A stretch of 64,000 nt of DNA from Mangrovibacter yixingensis. GTDB taxonomy: Bacteria > Pseudomonadota > Gammaproteobacteria > Enterobacterales > Enterobacteriaceae. A program made the translations under genes and the position numbers. Numbering within the stretch: the first letter of the stretch is position 1; each line of letters starts with the position of its first letter. The notes beneath the pieces are model-generated. The model had not been told where the DNA came from and searched no databases. It saw only the letters and a program-made list of their open reading frames with translations. Shown in pieces: positions 7,797-18,469 of this stretch. The stretch is taken from positions 186,001-250,000 of the forward strand of contig NZ_JAIVKM010000006.1 in NCBI RefSeq assembly GCF_020523985.1. Reading direction: 5' to 3'.

Positions 7797-10700
7797 TTAC
7801 CAGTCAGCATATGGCACTAAAGCCTGCGGCGGCATATTCATATCGCCTTGCCACCCGGCCAGTGAGTAACGTGCAAAGAGCATGGCGTGGCTTGGGGTGT
7901 AATCTTTCGCTTCCTGAATGTCGACACCTAGCCCCAGTGACCAGTGAGAGGTCAGGCGACGCTCTACAACCGCCCGGGCGGTGTACCCGATGCCGTTACT
8001 GCTGCCACCACTGATATCGTCATATTTATCGGCATAATTATCGGGGATCAGGCCGCTGATGGGGTAGCGCCGTTGGGAATTAGACTGTGAATGGGACCAG
8101 GAGACTGAACCACCCAGTTCCCAGGACCAGTTTTCAGTACGCTGGCGCCAGGTAACTGGCAGGGCAAAAGACACATATTTTTGAGGACTGTAGTAGCCGC
8201 CCTGGCCCAGGGTGTAAGCACTGAGGTCTTTATCGTAATGCCAGAGCATGTTGGTGAGGCCAACTGTGACCCGGCGATTATCTTCATTGATAAGTTTGTA
8301 GTAATAGCCTGTCATCCAGCGAACTCGCCAGTTATCTGCGACATTTTTACCCGTGAGCTGGTCTGTGCTCAGGCTGGACCAGACACCGTTCGCTTCCCCC
8401 TGGTCGTAGCTCAGGCTAACGCCGCCGCCATTAGCACGCACACCGCCCCAAGTGACGCCGGTATTTGGGTCTTTTTGCCCGGCAAATGCCAGCAAAGAGC
8501 TGGATATCGGACGCCGGTGCGCATCTACTGTATAGCCAATTACGCCTACTTTATTGCTGTAACTCAGGCTCCCAACCACATCCACTACAGGGAAGCCCAT
8601 TGGCGTTGTCCCCAGATCCATCGCCCAGGTATCGTTACGCCAGCCAACAGCCACACTGACACCGGTAGCTGTTTGGTTACGGCTACCATGGCAAGGCAGC
8701 AGGCTGTCTGCATAACTCAGAGTAGAATCATTACTGCGGGTATCACAAGTCCCCCAGCGCGGGTCATAGTTACCATTTTCATCCGTCTGGAAACTACCGG
8801 CATCCATATGGACCATATCGGTACGGAACAGCATCCGCCCGTCAGATAAGGGCGCATCCACTTGCAACATCGTGGTGTGTGCCGTCAGGTCTGAATACCC
8901 GGGCGTACCACTGGAACCCCAATAGTCATAATCCAGCGAAACATTCACATCCTGCTGGCGATAAAGGTCCGCCGCGTCACTGCGTACACCACGCTTGAGC
9001 CAGTCATCACTGGCATTGTTGCGAGTGAGCCGGGTGAAAGTGTCGTTATCCTCAGGCCGGGCTGGCGTTATATCCGCCGCCACCATCGCATCACCCCAGG
9101 TATCAAGGGCCTGGTCAGGCTCACCATTTTTTGCCTGAGCACGCGCAGCATCACGCAGCACCAGGGCACTGTCTATCGAAGGCGGCAGGGATTTTGCTTC
9201 TGGGATGATTTTTTGCCACAGTGCGCGGGCTTTCGCCGTTTCATCCGTCGCATCCAGCGCTCCAGCCAGGCGGCGCTGGGTATTTAAAGATAACGGTGCC
9301 GTTTGTTTCGCTTGCTCTACAGCAGTAATTTGTTGATGTGCCGCTGTTTTCTCACCTTCACTGATAAACAACTCTGCCAGGCCAAGGCGGACATCCAGGT
9401 TATCTGGCTCTTGCTGAATAAGGCTTTCATAGCGGCGTTGCGCTTCTGCTTTGTCTCCTCTGGCTGCCGCCCATTCGGCCAGAGTCAAAGAAATTTGGGG
9501 TGAAGGTGTTTGCTGTTCAAGTAGGGCTACCGCCTGTTTTTCCTGGCCGTTATCCCGCAGGCGATTAGCATCCGCCATCACTTTATTGGTATTCAGCCTG
9601 TCTGCCAGTTCGTGGATATTGTCTGTCCACTGGCTACGGGGCAGCGTATCAAGGTGAGCCAGTGCCGCGTTATCCTGGTTGTTGGCAGACAAGTAAAGCC
9701 CCATGGCATAAACCTGCTCCGGGTCACTTGGGTGGCGGCGAGCAAGGTTACGAAACAGGGTATCAGCTTCTTCGTGCTGGCCTGCCGCATACAAGTCTTT
9801 CGCCAGGCGGTAAGTTACCCAGACACTTTCAGGGTCCATTGCCAGGCGCTGGCGCTGGAGTTCCGCCGCCTGGTTCCATTGGCCTTGTTCTTCAAATGCC
9901 TGAGCACGGCCAGCCAGTTGTTCATCGCGCAGGCTACGTTCAATGTCATCCACACTACGGCGTTGTGCCGCTGACAGGCTATTGAGAAAGGCACTGGCTT
10001 TTTCTGGCGACTGGCGGCGGTAGATATTTGCCAGGCCGCGCACCGCGTTACTGTTTCCTCTGTCCATACGTAACGCCTGCTGATAATAGCGTTCCGCCAG
10101 GGCATCATCTTTACGGGCAGCAGCAACATCCCCCAACCCCAGCACAGCATAACTGTCTGTATTGTCGGTATTACGGGCTTGCTGGTATTTACGCTGCGCC
10201 AGGTCGGTGTTCTGCGCCTTAAGGGCGTCATCCCCTTGCTGAATCAACAACCAATAGCGGTTCATAGAGAGCAACCCTTTCCAACGGTCACTATTTGGCC
10301 CATCGGGCTCCAAACGCAGCGCCTTTTCGAAAGATTGTACCGCTCTTGCCCGGTTGCCTTTTTGCGACCAGGCTTCGCCCAGGGCTCCCATTACTTCGCC
10401 ATCAGATTGTGGCTGCGCTGCGGCTTTCTGTAGTGCAGGCAATGCTTTCGCCGCATCGCCACTGTTCACTGCAGCCAGCGCATTAGCTCGCTGGCGAAAA
10501 GCTGGGTCTGCCAGTTTTTGCTGCATATCCGCCAGTTGGCTGCGTGCTTTATCGGCGTTATCACCATCAGTAAAAATGGAAAGGTAACGTTGTAGTGCTT
10601 GCACGGTACTGTTCGATGGGGGAAGTGACGATATCTGGTCGTACCAAAGGCCTGAAGCTTCACTTCGCCCATCCCGTGAGCGAGCCATCTGCTCCAGCAC

Positions 10701-11303
10701 TTTGAAGCCTTCTTCACGGCGGCCATTGGCGAGTAACAGTTGCGCCAGCTTGCTACGCAGTTGGGTGCTGGGATACTGCTGATTAAGTGCACTTAGCGCT
10801 TTGATAGCCTGGTTACGTTGCGCTGGGTCACTAGAGACGACACTCCAGTATTCCACGGCCATATCGCCTTGTGGTGGGTGGCCATTAAACAGTTTTTTAT
10901 AGGCGGCAATGGCTTCACTGGTTTTTCCAGCCACTGCCAACAACCGGGCTTCTTGCAATTGCTGACGCCCTACACTCCCGGCCAATGTCATGCTATTCAC
11001 GGCCTGATAATACACATCAGAACCTGGTGATAATTTTTCCAGCCTGTCCAGATCTTTTTTTGCCGCTGCGCTGTCGCCCCGGCGCAATTCATAGCGCATT
11101 TTCGCCGCAATAACTTGTGGGTCGTCGGGGGCGATAAGTTCAAGGCGGTAAAGTGACTGGCGGACCAGTTCATCACGGTTTGTCGCTTCGCCAATTCGTA
11201 CTTGTTCCAACAGTTGCTGTTGTGCAGATACCGCCGCCTGAACCTGAAAGGTCAACGCCATCCCTAAAGACAGCGCAAGAAAATTTAGTGAGAAGTTGCG
11301 CAT
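7797..11303 (-). CDS. bcsC: Cellulose synthase outer membrane subunit BcsC, locus I
   Basis: BcsC carries the nascent cellulose (or pEtN-cellulose) chain through the periplasm and outer membrane. The 1168-residue protein (E. coli 1157) has a signal peptide ([19 protein letters not shown], cleavage near VQAA) and about 19 tetratricopeptide repeats through residue ~800, for example [18 protein letters not shown]-type units. A C-terminal 16-strand beta-barrel follows from about 830 and ends in the aromatic W of PYADW. I start it at MRNFSLN (11303) as in E. coli; the frame extends four codons upstream. The start overlaps the end of bcsZ by 19 bp, which suggests translational coupling. It is the last gene of bcsRQABZC. 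The region after it is full of repeats rather than a simple terminator. Confidence 0.96.
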   Translation of the reverse strand: MRNFSLNFLALSLGMALTFQVQAAVSAQQQLLEQVRIGEATNRDELVRQSLYRLELIAPDDPQVIAAKMRYELRRGDSAAAKKDLDRLEKLSPGSDVYYQAVNSMTLAGSVGRQQLQEARLLAVAGKTSEAIAAYKKLFNGHPPQGDMAVEYWSVVSSDPAQRNQAIKALSALNQQYPSTQLRSKLAQLLLANGRREEGFKVLEQMARSRDGRSEASGLWYDQISSLPPSNSTVQALQRYLSIFTDGDNADKARSQLADMQQKLADPAFRQRANALAAVNSGDAAKALPALQKAAAQPQSDGEVMGALGEAWSQKGNRARAVQSFEKALRLEPDGPNSDRWKGLLSMNRYWLLIQQGDDALKAQNTDLAQRKYQQARNTDNTDSYAVLGLGDVAAARKDDALAERYYQQALRMDRGNSNAVRGLANIYRRQSPEKASAFLNSLSAAQRRSVDDIERSLRDEQLAGRAQAFEEQGQWNQAAELQRQRLAMDPESVWVTYRLAKDLYAAGQHEEADTLFRNLARRHPSDPEQVYAMGLYLSANNQDNAALAHLDTLPRSQWTDNIHELADRLNTNKVMADANRLRDNGQEKQAVALLEQQTPSPQISLTLAEWAAARGDKAEAQRRYESLIQQEPDNLDVRLGLAELFISEGEKTAAHQQITAVEQAKQTAPLSLNTQRRLAGALDATDETAKARALWQKIIPEAKSLPPSIDSALVLRDAARAQAKNGEPDQALDTWGDAMVAADITPARPEDNDTFTRLTRNNASDDWLKRGVRSDAADLYRQQDVNVSLDYDYWGSSGTPGYSDLTAHTTMLQVDAPLSDGRMLFRTDMVHMDAGSFQTDENGNYDPRWGTCDTRSNDSTLSYADSLLPCHGSRNQTATGVSVAVGWRNDTWAMDLGTTPMGFPVVDVVGSLSYSNKVGVIGYTVDAHRRPISSSLLAFAGQKDPNTGVTWGGVRANGGGVSLSYDQGEANGVWSSLSTDQLTGKNVADNWRVRWMTGYYYKLINEDNRRVTVGLTNMLWHYDKDLSAYTLGQGGYYSPQKYVSFALPVTWRQRTENWSWELGGSVSWSHSQSNSQRRYPISGLIPDNYADKYDDISGGSSNGIGYTARAVVERRLTSHWSLGLGVDIQEAKDYTPSHAMLFARYSLAGWQGDMNMPPQALVPYADW

Positions 11304-12394
11304 AACCGCCCCCAAACAGGTGATAACTCACCTTGCGAAGTAAACCGGAAACGGTGCTGATCCCATCCCTGACCGAACAGCGTCAGCACATAACTATAAT
11401 AAGCATCCGCGCCTGGAAATGCGGATACAGTCCGCTGGCGCTGTACATCCTGAGCATCGCCAGACAGAAATGGCAGCAACGCCGCCGAAAAACCGACAGG
11501 CCCATTGCCCGAAGGCTTGCCTGTACGGGTATTAATACTTTCTGGGGGTAACGCGCGCTGTTTCATGATGTCAGCGACGGGCGAGAAATGGGCGAGCAAC
11601 TTTTGTTTCCTTGGGTCTTCATCGCTCATCATACCTACCCACAGATAAACCCGAATCGCGTTATATTCGCTGTTTTCCTTTGGTTCACCAACGGGTTGCC
11701 ACCCTTTATCTACCACCCAGTCAACCCAGTCTGGAGCGATACCTGCTGGTGAGCTTCCTTGTAAAAAAGACACCATGCTGGCGCTCATCGAACGCCATGG
11801 TTCGCCATAACGGGCGAAGCGTTGAATCACTTGCGGCGGAAGATAACTGGGGTTAAGTCGCCAGCGATTATCACTGGTAAAACCATCGTTCCCGGGTAAT
11901 AACAGAAAACCAAAACCGGGCAGCCAGGCGACCTCGTCATCGGCAATGCGACGCAACAAAGCTCTTCCCATTGCCGAAAACCTGGGTTGTTTCCAGAGAC
12001 GTCCCGCTTCAAGTAATGCCCAGGCTATCCAGAGGTCAGCGTCAGACGCTGCATTACGGTCCAGAACGCCCCAACTACCATCCTCTTTTTTGCCCCATAG
12101 CCAGGCCGGTAAACGGCGCGTTAATGCACCGTCAGAGAGGTTATTTTGTGTCCAGTTAAGTACCTGGCTAAAAGTCGCGTGATCATTAGCAACCAGAGCA
12201 AAGAAAAGTGCATAACTTTGCCCCTCAGAAGTGGTAATTTTCCGGGCATCACTGGGATCCACAACGCGCCCATCAGCACGAATGTAGTCTTGTTTAAATT
12301 GCTCCCAGGCTGGCCACTCACAGGCCGCATAAAGCGGCCTGCAGATGAACAATACACTGGCCATCAATAATCCCAAGAATGGCCTGGTGAACAT
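11285..12394 (-). CDS. bcsZ: Periplasmic endo-beta-1,4-glucanase BcsZ, locus I
   Basis: A GH8 endoglucanase that trims or edits cellulose in the periplasm; it influences chain length and export. The protein has 369 residues and a signal peptide (about 1-23, cleavage near LYA). The catalytic Glu is in [14 protein letters not shown] (E57 by this start), the family motif [15 protein letters not shown] is near 115-130, and the second acidic site lies in YNAIRVYLW near 243. These are the E55/D243 pair of E. coli BcsZ. It overlaps bcsB by one base (TAATG type) and bcsC by 19 bases. It shares only domain-level similarity with the second BcsZ at 22756-23757. Confidence 0.96.
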   Translation of the reverse strand: MFTRPFLGLLMASVLFICRPLYAACEWPAWEQFKQDYIRADGRVVDPSDARKITTSEGQSYALFFALVANDHATFSQVLNWTQNNLSDGALTRRLPAWLWGKKEDGSWGVLDRNAASDADLWIAWALLEAGRLWKQPRFSAMGRALLRRIADDEVAWLPGFGFLLLPGNDGFTSDNRWRLNPSYLPPQVIQRFARYGEPWRSMSASMVSFLQGSSPAGIAPDWVDWVVDKGWQPVGEPKENSEYNAIRVYLWVGMMSDEDPRKQKLLAHFSPVADIMKQRALPPESINTRTGKPSGNGPVGFSAALLPFLSGDAQDVQRQRTVSAFPGADAYYSYVLTLFGQGWDQHRFRFTSQGELSPVWGRLCATSH

Positions 12395-14742
12395 TATTCG
12401 TTATCCGGTTCCAGGCGTTTACGGCTCATAATGCGCAGCAAGCGCCACAATACCCAACCGAGTAACAACACACTGATTGCGGCAAAGATAGCCAACAGGA
12501 TCGGGTGGTTCGACAGCGCAAACCAAATGCGTTCAAACCAGGGTAAATGGCCAACATAATAGACATCGCCCACACGCAGGCTGTTCACCCCAGATTCACG
12601 AATCACGGCAACAGAGCCAAACATTGCCCCACGTTTGCCACTGTCATTCAACGCGTTATTAAGAAGCGTGTAACCGCGTGGGCCATCGGCCAGCATTGCT
12701 ACCACGCTACGCTGTTTGTTAAATGGTGATTCAAACCCAATAATGGCAGCCATCGGCCCCGGCGACGAAATATCGGTTTTAACACCAGCCGCACGGTCAT
12801 CTTCATTATAAATGAAGCCATCCCGGCTATTACGCCGCGGTGTTTTCACCCAGCTTTGGGTGGCTTTGACCAGCAAATCGACCTGCTTATCGTTATTGAA
12901 TTTATCCGGCAAATGGCCAATCAGCAGAATATCAGCATCTGCCTTACTCAGGGTGTTGGCATCATCAGTCAGGCTCACATTCACTGCGGGCAACCCGGTT
13001 TGCGCACCAACTGTACCCAGTGCATCCAACAATGTAGTGACCTGTTCCGGTGTTGGCTTAGCAGGAACAAACACCAGGGTTTGCGAGAGGTCAGCCATAC
13101 GGCTGAACGGGAAGCTGGCATTAGCAAATGCTCGTAAATCTGGCATCGCAAGAAAATGGTAGTAGTGGGAGAAATCGATGGTGGAGTCATCATCGATAAC
13201 CACGCTGTTACGCACTGGCTGGAAGGTAATACAGTTTTCAACTGACCCGCCAGGAATAGGGTTCATGTACTGGAAGTCAAACCGCAACTGGTTAGTCGCC
13301 CCCAGTTTTAACGCCGGAATAGAGACATCTTGCGAACGGTCCAATAACCCCTGAACAACGGGCAAACGCAGCAGCAACTTACCGCTCTTATCTTTTGGCT
13401 CAAGGTTAAAGGCCTGCAGGAACTGGTTATTCAGGCTGATATCCATCCGTGAGCTGTCCTGCATGGGTGGTGCGGTATAACGATATTTCAGATCCATATC
13501 AATACCGGTACTACGCAACAAGTAAAGATCAGGCGGCAGGTTGAGATTAACTGTTACCGGCCCAGGCTCAATGCCAGTCGATTGCAGTTGCTCATCGTAG
13601 CTTTTCAGTTCACCAAATGTGACCGGGCTGTCAGTGCGCACCCAGTTAGGCGCGTCATAGGGTTTGCGCGGTAGCAGCGGGGTTACGCCATCAACCACAA
13701 CATGTTCGCCACGGAACAAGAGATTCCCCTGAGCAATACCTTTCGCCGCCAGCAATAAGTCTTTATCGTCGCGGCCAAACACCACCAGCAGTTTGACATA
13801 AGGGTTATCTGGGTGATTGATCATTTCAATCACTGGCGCATTCACTGGCGGGTGATCTTTCAGGAAATCCGGCCGGTCTTTATTGGTGGCAAACACAATC
13901 GCGTTTCTGTCAGGCAATGTGTTATACAGCACCGGGAAGTTATTTCCCCGCCAGGCTGCACGTGTACCAAACCAACTGGCGATAATCCCGGCGGCCTGCT
14001 GTTGGGCAATATCCGGCGTATGGGCAAATACCATTGGCAAGTTCAGAGGGCGGCTATCCCGCGGGTCAAAGAACGGCACGGGGAAATGTGACAGATCGTT
14101 TTGCACAGCCAATTTTTGGAACGTCAGATCAAGATAGCTGCTTCTGGCAACATCCAGCCACAAGGTGGTATTCGCCGGGTTTTCACACACATCACGGTAA
14201 TGACCAATGAACTCAAGACGTACCCGGTTAAAATCGGTGATAAACAACGGGTCGACGGGCACAACAGCCTGGGTCTTTTTACCAAGCTGCTCTTTCGTGA
14301 TGGGTAAAACATCCATCAGTTCATCATTCAGGTACACCTTAACCTGTGACTGAACCGGAATCAGCGACGGTGATGGCGTGTACTCAAGGTGTAACATCGC
14401 CTTGTTCACCACTTCGTCACTGCGCATACCAAATTCGACAGAGCCATCAGGGCTGACGCCACGGAGCACCATGCTGCCCGGCGGCGGTGCAATACGCGCA
14501 AAATCCAGTTTGACGTCTCTCGTTGGTGCATTAATTGCGACAACCGGTGCGCCTGCATGGTCAACACCAGGCTCAACTACACCCACTGTTTCCGGCTGGC
14601 CGGCATTATCCATTACTGCCGGAGTGTTACCTTCAATACCAGCCTGAACAGGCGTTTCACCAGGAGCCGCCTGTGCGGTGAACCCGGGTAACATCCCTAT
14701 TCCGACGGCCACTGCATACAGCCACGATAGTTTTCTTTTCAT
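12394..14742 (-). CDS. bcsB: Cellulose synthase regulatory/periplasmic subunit BcsB, locus I
   Basis: BcsB is the membrane-anchored periplasmic partner of BcsA and guides the glucan chain out of the membrane; its C-terminal helix is needed for BcsA activity. The protein has 782 residues (E. coli 779) with a signal peptide ending near AQA (about residue 26). Two repeats of carbohydrate-binding plus flavodoxin-like domains follow. The C-terminal amphipathic and transmembrane helix ([21 protein letters not shown], about 745-768) is followed by a basic tail. The start overlaps the bcsA stop by four bases (ATGA) and the stop overlaps bcsZ. It probably forms the multi-copy periplasmic crown known from E. 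coli. Confidence 0.96.
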   Translation of the reverse strand: MKRKLSWLYAVAVGIGMLPGFTAQAAPGETPVQAGIEGNTPAVMDNAGQPETVGVVEPGVDHAGAPVVAINAPTRDVKLDFARIAPPPGSMVLRGVSPDGSVEFGMRSDEVVNKAMLHLEYTPSPSLIPVQSQVKVYLNDELMDVLPITKEQLGKKTQAVVPVDPLFITDFNRVRLEFIGHYRDVCENPANTTLWLDVARSSYLDLTFQKLAVQNDLSHFPVPFFDPRDSRPLNLPMVFAHTPDIAQQQAAGIIASWFGTRAAWRGNNFPVLYNTLPDRNAIVFATNKDRPDFLKDHPPVNAPVIEMINHPDNPYVKLLVVFGRDDKDLLLAAKGIAQGNLLFRGEHVVVDGVTPLLPRKPYDAPNWVRTDSPVTFGELKSYDEQLQSTGIEPGPVTVNLNLPPDLYLLRSTGIDMDLKYRYTAPPMQDSSRMDISLNNQFLQAFNLEPKDKSGKLLLRLPVVQGLLDRSQDVSIPALKLGATNQLRFDFQYMNPIPGGSVENCITFQPVRNSVVIDDDSTIDFSHYYHFLAMPDLRAFANASFPFSRMADLSQTLVFVPAKPTPEQVTTLLDALGTVGAQTGLPAVNVSLTDDANTLSKADADILLIGHLPDKFNNDKQVDLLVKATQSWVKTPRRNSRDGFIYNEDDRAAGVKTDISSPGPMAAIIGFESPFNKQRSVVAMLADGPRGYTLLNNALNDSGKRGAMFGSVAVIRESGVNSLRVGDVYYVGHLPWFERIWFALSNHPILLAIFAAISVLLLGWVLWRLLRIMSRKRLEPDNE

Positions 14743-17369
14743 CGCATTGTCATCATTGTTGAGCCAGCAGAGTCCTGACGCGCGTCCTCATTTATCGCGT
14801 CGGGGCGACGTGGAATAAACGACACAATCCAGTCAACCAGCGTAGTTACAGAACGAAATACCACCTTCATCCCTGACGGAGTAAACTCCGCCAAATGCCT
14901 GTACCCGCGAAACCCTAGTTTGAGGATGTCCAGCAAGCTTTCCATCGGTTTGTCCTGAGGAAAACTATCTTGCCAGAGGGCCCAGGTATCAGCGCGGGCA
15001 AATGTGCATTGAATAAAATCGATATGTTGTTGTGTTGTCAGGTCGCTGAGCTGTATCCCCAGCTCCTGACCATTCACCCGCACTACCCGAGCCGGGAAGA
15101 AAAACTCCTGGTCTCCACGGTTAAGTAACAGGTTCACTTTTTGGTCTTTCAAAAACGCAGCTGTTCCTTGCAGGTGAATACCTAACCCACCGCCAGAATA
15201 ATCGCGTACAGTACAGGAAAATAAATGCCCGTCATCCCGGGCAATAGCCGCGGGCATGGCAATTTCAACACGATGCGCCCGGCGAATCTGCTTACTTTCA
15301 ACCGATACGGCTACCGCTCCGCCCAAAATAATCAGGTTATAGAAAACCCAGGCCAGGCTGACCACCACGGTCAGTACCTCATGGTCCGGGCCATAGAACA
15401 TACGCCATATCCCGACAGCCACCCCCAGCAAGTTAACCATCACTAACCAGAGATAAGGCCGGGTAATTACCCAGTCCACATATTCTTCTTCCACCAAACC
15501 ACCTTTAGCGGTGACGTTGAACTTCCCTTTATGCGGGTTAATCAATGCCACCACCGTTGGTGGCGCAATATACCAGGCCAGAACGGTTTCATAGATTTCG
15601 CTCCAGAAAGAATGGCGATATTTCCCCTGGATACGCGAGTTAGTCAGGCTGGCATGCACCATGTGGGGCAGAACAAAAAGTGCAATCATTAACGCTGGCG
15701 CAAAAATGATGTAAGCATGGAATAGCAGGAATGCCAGCGGTGCCGTAAGGAAGATTAACCGGGGGATACCCGATAAAAAGTGCAACATGGCATTGGCATA
15801 ACATAACCGTTGCGCCAATTTCAGGCCTTTACCGAACAACGGGTTATCCATACGGAAGATTTGAATCATTCCCCGAGCCCAACGAATACGTTGCCCGATA
15901 TGCGCCGATAAACTTTCAGTTGCCAGGCCTGCTGCCTGAGGTATACGCATATAAGCGGAGGTATAACCCCGGCGGTGCAGGCGCAATGAGGTGTGGGCAT
16001 CTTCCGTTACTGTTTCAACAGCAATGCCACCTATTTCATCCAGTGGCCCACGGCGGATCACCGCACAGGAACCACAGAAGAACGTCGCGTCCCACATATC
16101 GTTACCATCCTGCACCAACCCGTAAAACAACGTGCCTTCATTTGGCGTTTTACGGAAACGGCCCAGGTTACGTTCAAACGGATCAGGCGAGAAGAAATGG
16201 TGCGGGGTCTGCATCATGGCGAGTTTTTTGTCTTTAAAGAACCAGCCAACGGTTAGCTGCAGGAAAGAACGGGTCGGTACGTGGTCACAGTCAAAAATTG
16301 CCACAAAGTCGCCTTTGGCATACTTCAGTGCATTGTTGATGTTCCCGGCTTTAGCATGCTCATGTGATGTGCGGGCAATGTACCTTACACCCACTTTCTG
16401 AGCAAAGGCCCGGAATGATTCCCGCCCGCCATCATCCAGAATCCAAATATTGAGTTTATCTTTCGGCCAGTCTATGCCCAGGGCGGCATAAATCGTGCCT
16501 TCCACTACGTTTAAGTCTTCGTTATAGGTGGGGACAAAAATATCCACCACCGGCCACTGGCTTTCATCTTCCGGTAACGGAACGGGGTGGCGATTAAGCG
16601 GCCAGGCTACCTGGAAATACCCCATTACCAGCACTACCCAGGCATAGGTTTCGGCAAACAACAAAATCAGGCCGAACATCAGGCTTAACGGATCGTTCCA
16701 GTTAAGTGTTGAGGTATAACGCCACCAGATGTACCGGCACGAAACCGTTAATGAAAGCACAATCAGCATCAGTGATGGGAAACGGCCCGGAATACGCCTT
16801 ACCACTAAAGCAATACCCCAGAGCAATAACAAAAAGACAAACTGGGCCTCTGGGGTAAAGGGCTGGGTGATACACATAATAGACAGCGCCAGAGACAATA
16901 CGACCACCACGCCCAGCACAATGCGACGGATACGCGGAGAAATATACTTTAACTCATGCCGCTGAGATTGAGCTTCAGTTCTGGCCTTTACTCGGTTGGG
17001 TAATGCCGTTAGCCAGTCATGATAGTCTTTGCGCCAGGCAGCGGCCCGCCCCAGGTATTTCTGAACAACTTTCCCTGACAAGTGCCTTGGCAAAAACACC
17101 ACCAACCAACACCCCTGAATTAGGATACGGATAACATCCAGTGGGCCGGGCTTATCTGGGTTAATGTGTGGGAACCAGTGACGAAAATTGCTGCGCACCG
17201 CTTGCCAGTTGGCATTTTCCAACGGTAAAAAAAACCACGCCAGGCTCAACCAGCAACATCCCAAAAAAGCACTGAAAGGTGATGAGCGATGTAAGCGATA
17301 ATGGCGATACTGGGCGCTCAGGGCTCCTGCCACAGGCGTGGTCAATACGCAGCGTAACAGGCGGCTCAT
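14739..17369 (-). CDS. bcsA: Cellulose synthase catalytic subunit BcsA, locus I
   Basis: A processive family-2 glycosyltransferase that polymerises UDP-glucose into beta-1,4-glucan and secretes it, activated by c-di-GMP. The protein has 876 residues (E. coli 872). It has N-terminal transmembrane helices and the GT2 catalytic core with DDGG (D312-D313), DCD (360-362), TED (455-457) and the product-binding QRIRW (493-497). Further membrane helices and a PilZ domain from about 690 follow, with the arginine-rich c-di-GMP motif (QIRRAHR) and DYSGGG. I start at MSRLLRC (17369), where ATG overlaps the bcsQ TGA; the frame runs ten codons upstream. All catalytic and c-di-GMP residues are present, so it should be active. 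Confidence 0.97.
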   Translation of the reverse strand: MSRLLRCVLTTPVAGALSAQYRHYRLHRSSPFSAFLGCCWLSLAWFFLPLENANWQAVRSNFRHWFPHINPDKPGPLDVIRILIQGCWLVVFLPRHLSGKVVQKYLGRAAAWRKDYHDWLTALPNRVKARTEAQSQRHELKYISPRIRRIVLGVVVVLSLALSIMCITQPFTPEAQFVFLLLLWGIALVVRRIPGRFPSLMLIVLSLTVSCRYIWWRYTSTLNWNDPLSLMFGLILLFAETYAWVVLVMGYFQVAWPLNRHPVPLPEDESQWPVVDIFVPTYNEDLNVVEGTIYAALGIDWPKDKLNIWILDDGGRESFRAFAQKVGVRYIARTSHEHAKAGNINNALKYAKGDFVAIFDCDHVPTRSFLQLTVGWFFKDKKLAMMQTPHHFFSPDPFERNLGRFRKTPNEGTLFYGLVQDGNDMWDATFFCGSCAVIRRGPLDEIGGIAVETVTEDAHTSLRLHRRGYTSAYMRIPQAAGLATESLSAHIGQRIRWARGMIQIFRMDNPLFGKGLKLAQRLCYANAMLHFLSGIPRLIFLTAPLAFLLFHAYIIFAPALMIALFVLPHMVHASLTNSRIQGKYRHSFWSEIYETVLAWYIAPPTVVALINPHKGKFNVTAKGGLVEEEYVDWVITRPYLWLVMVNLLGVAVGIWRMFYGPDHEVLTVVVSLAWVFYNLIILGGAVAVSVESKQIRRAHRVEIAMPAAIARDDGHLFSCTVRDYSGGGLGIHLQGTAAFLKDQKVNLLLNRGDQEFFFPARVVRVNGQELGIQLSDLTTQQHIDFIQCTFARADTWALWQDSFPQDKPMESLLDILKLGFRGYRHLAEFTPSGMKVVFRSVTTLVDWIVSFIPRRPDAINEDARQDSAGSTMMTMR

Positions 17370-18100
17370 CAGGCGCTCCCGGAAAAATTCAGCAGGCACC
17401 AGTTCGCCAGGGTGTTTAACTCTTCGGTGATAAGTGCTTCCTGGCGGTATTCGCCCACCGGCTGTTTAGCCCCCAGTGTTTCCCCCATGGCTTCGTCACG
17501 GTGTAACACCATCGGGACCAGTGCCAACTGGCTTTTCAGCCACATCTGCCAAATGTCATCCTGTATCTGGCTGGCAACCAGTAAGTTGTTCACCAAAATA
17601 TGCGAACCATCAGGCACTGCCTGCTGGTGCAGCCGCACATGGCAGTTCATTTCGGGGTTAACAACAACGAGGTGGTGATCAACACGCGCAGTCAGCGCCT
17701 GAGTGAATGGCGTATCAGTAGCCGGTAAATCGAGCAAAACCCAGCGCCAATCGTTCTGGCTTACCAGGCTGTCAATAATCTGCCCGGCAGCCTGCGCATA
17801 AGCCGGATGCGCGAACAGTTGTTGTTGTTCTTCACGTGATAATTGCCCAAACGGCAAAATATCCAAATGGGAAGTGTAACGCCAGGCCGTTTTTGTCCAC
17901 GCGCTTTTTTCCAATAAAGCACGAGCCCAACCTTCTGGACGGGTAAATTCCACATTAAAAAACAGGCGCAGCATATTGTCCGGTGAACAATCGATCACCA
18001 GTACAGATTCTTCAAGTTGTTGTAACGCCCACGCAAGCCCTGTAGTCACAGAGGTTGTACCGACGCCACCACGCAAACCTTGTAAGCCAATAATGGCCAT
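17369..18100 (-). CDS. bcsQ: Cellulose biosynthesis protein BcsQ, MinD/ParA-like, locus I
   Basis: BcsQ is a SIMIBI-class ATPase that, with BcsR and BcsE, forms the cytosolic vestibule of the E. coli Bcs complex and is linked to polar localisation. The protein has 243 residues, starting at the ATG at 18100; a TTG one codon earlier is less likely. The P-loop is GLRGGVGTTSV at about 7-17, so the usual lysine of GGVGKT is a threonine, as in the E. coli protein. The reading frame is intact, unlike E. coli K-12 where bcsQ carries a stop. The start overlaps the bcsR stop by one base and the stop overlaps bcsA, pointing to tight translational coupling. Confidence 0.95.
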   Translation of the reverse strand: MAIIGLQGLRGGVGTTSVTTGLAWALQQLEESVLVIDCSPDNMLRLFFNVEFTRPEGWARALLEKSAWTKTAWRYTSHLDILPFGQLSREEQQQLFAHPAYAQAAGQIIDSLVSQNDWRWVLLDLPATDTPFTQALTARVDHHLVVVNPEMNCHVRLHQQAVPDGSHILVNNLLVASQIQDDIWQMWLKSQLALVPMVLHRDEAMGETLGAKQPVGEYRQEALITEELNTLANWCLLNFSGSA

Positions 18101-18300
18101 CAAACACTCCCGGTTTGTTTCGCTAATTCCGCAAGCAAAGGCCAGCGCTTGATTGCTGCTGCTAAACGTTCCTTTTGGGATATATCAGCGTAATCGAATT
18201 CAGGTAATGAAAAAGTTTTACATAACGACTGAATATCATTTTGAAACGCATTAACCTGATACTTTTCTTCTGCCTCACGGCCTTGTTTGCCTGGACACAC
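18100..18300 (-). CDS. bcsR: Cellulose biosynthesis protein BcsR
   Basis: A small partner of BcsQ and BcsE; E. coli BcsR has 62 residues. The C-terminal half here is almost the same: FSLPEFDYADISQKERLAAAIKRWPLLAE aligns with the E. coli sequence. There is no ATG in frame. The only plausible start is the GTG at 18300 (66 residues), with GGGG about 10 nt upstream. An ATG-started frame in another phase (18162-18362) covers the same DNA but has no family match. It is the first gene of bcsRQABZC. The 170-bp gap to divergent bcsE must hold both promoters. Confidence 0.88.
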   Translation of the reverse strand: MCPGKQGREAEEKYQVNAFQNDIQSLCKTFSLPEFDYADISQKERLAAAIKRWPLLAELAKQTGSV

Positions 18301-18469
18301 TTTTTGTATTCCCCAATTGAATGTTCTGGAAAACGTGTTAGGTAATGACCACAGAGAGACATTGAATTACAATGCTAAATCTGATGCCATTTATTTTCAA
18401 TGTTAGGTTTATTTTCAGGCCTGCGCTAGTACACTCTGAAGGTAGCCACTTCGATTCAAGAGAGACGCC

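Noticed and set aside
8181-8849. 222-codon frame opposite bcsC
   Set aside because: Shadow of the bcsC barrel region; no start signal or homology.
18162-18362. ATG-started frame overlapping bcsR
   Set aside because: The bcsR frame matches the family in its C-terminal half, and this one matches nothing and has no Shine-Dalgarno.
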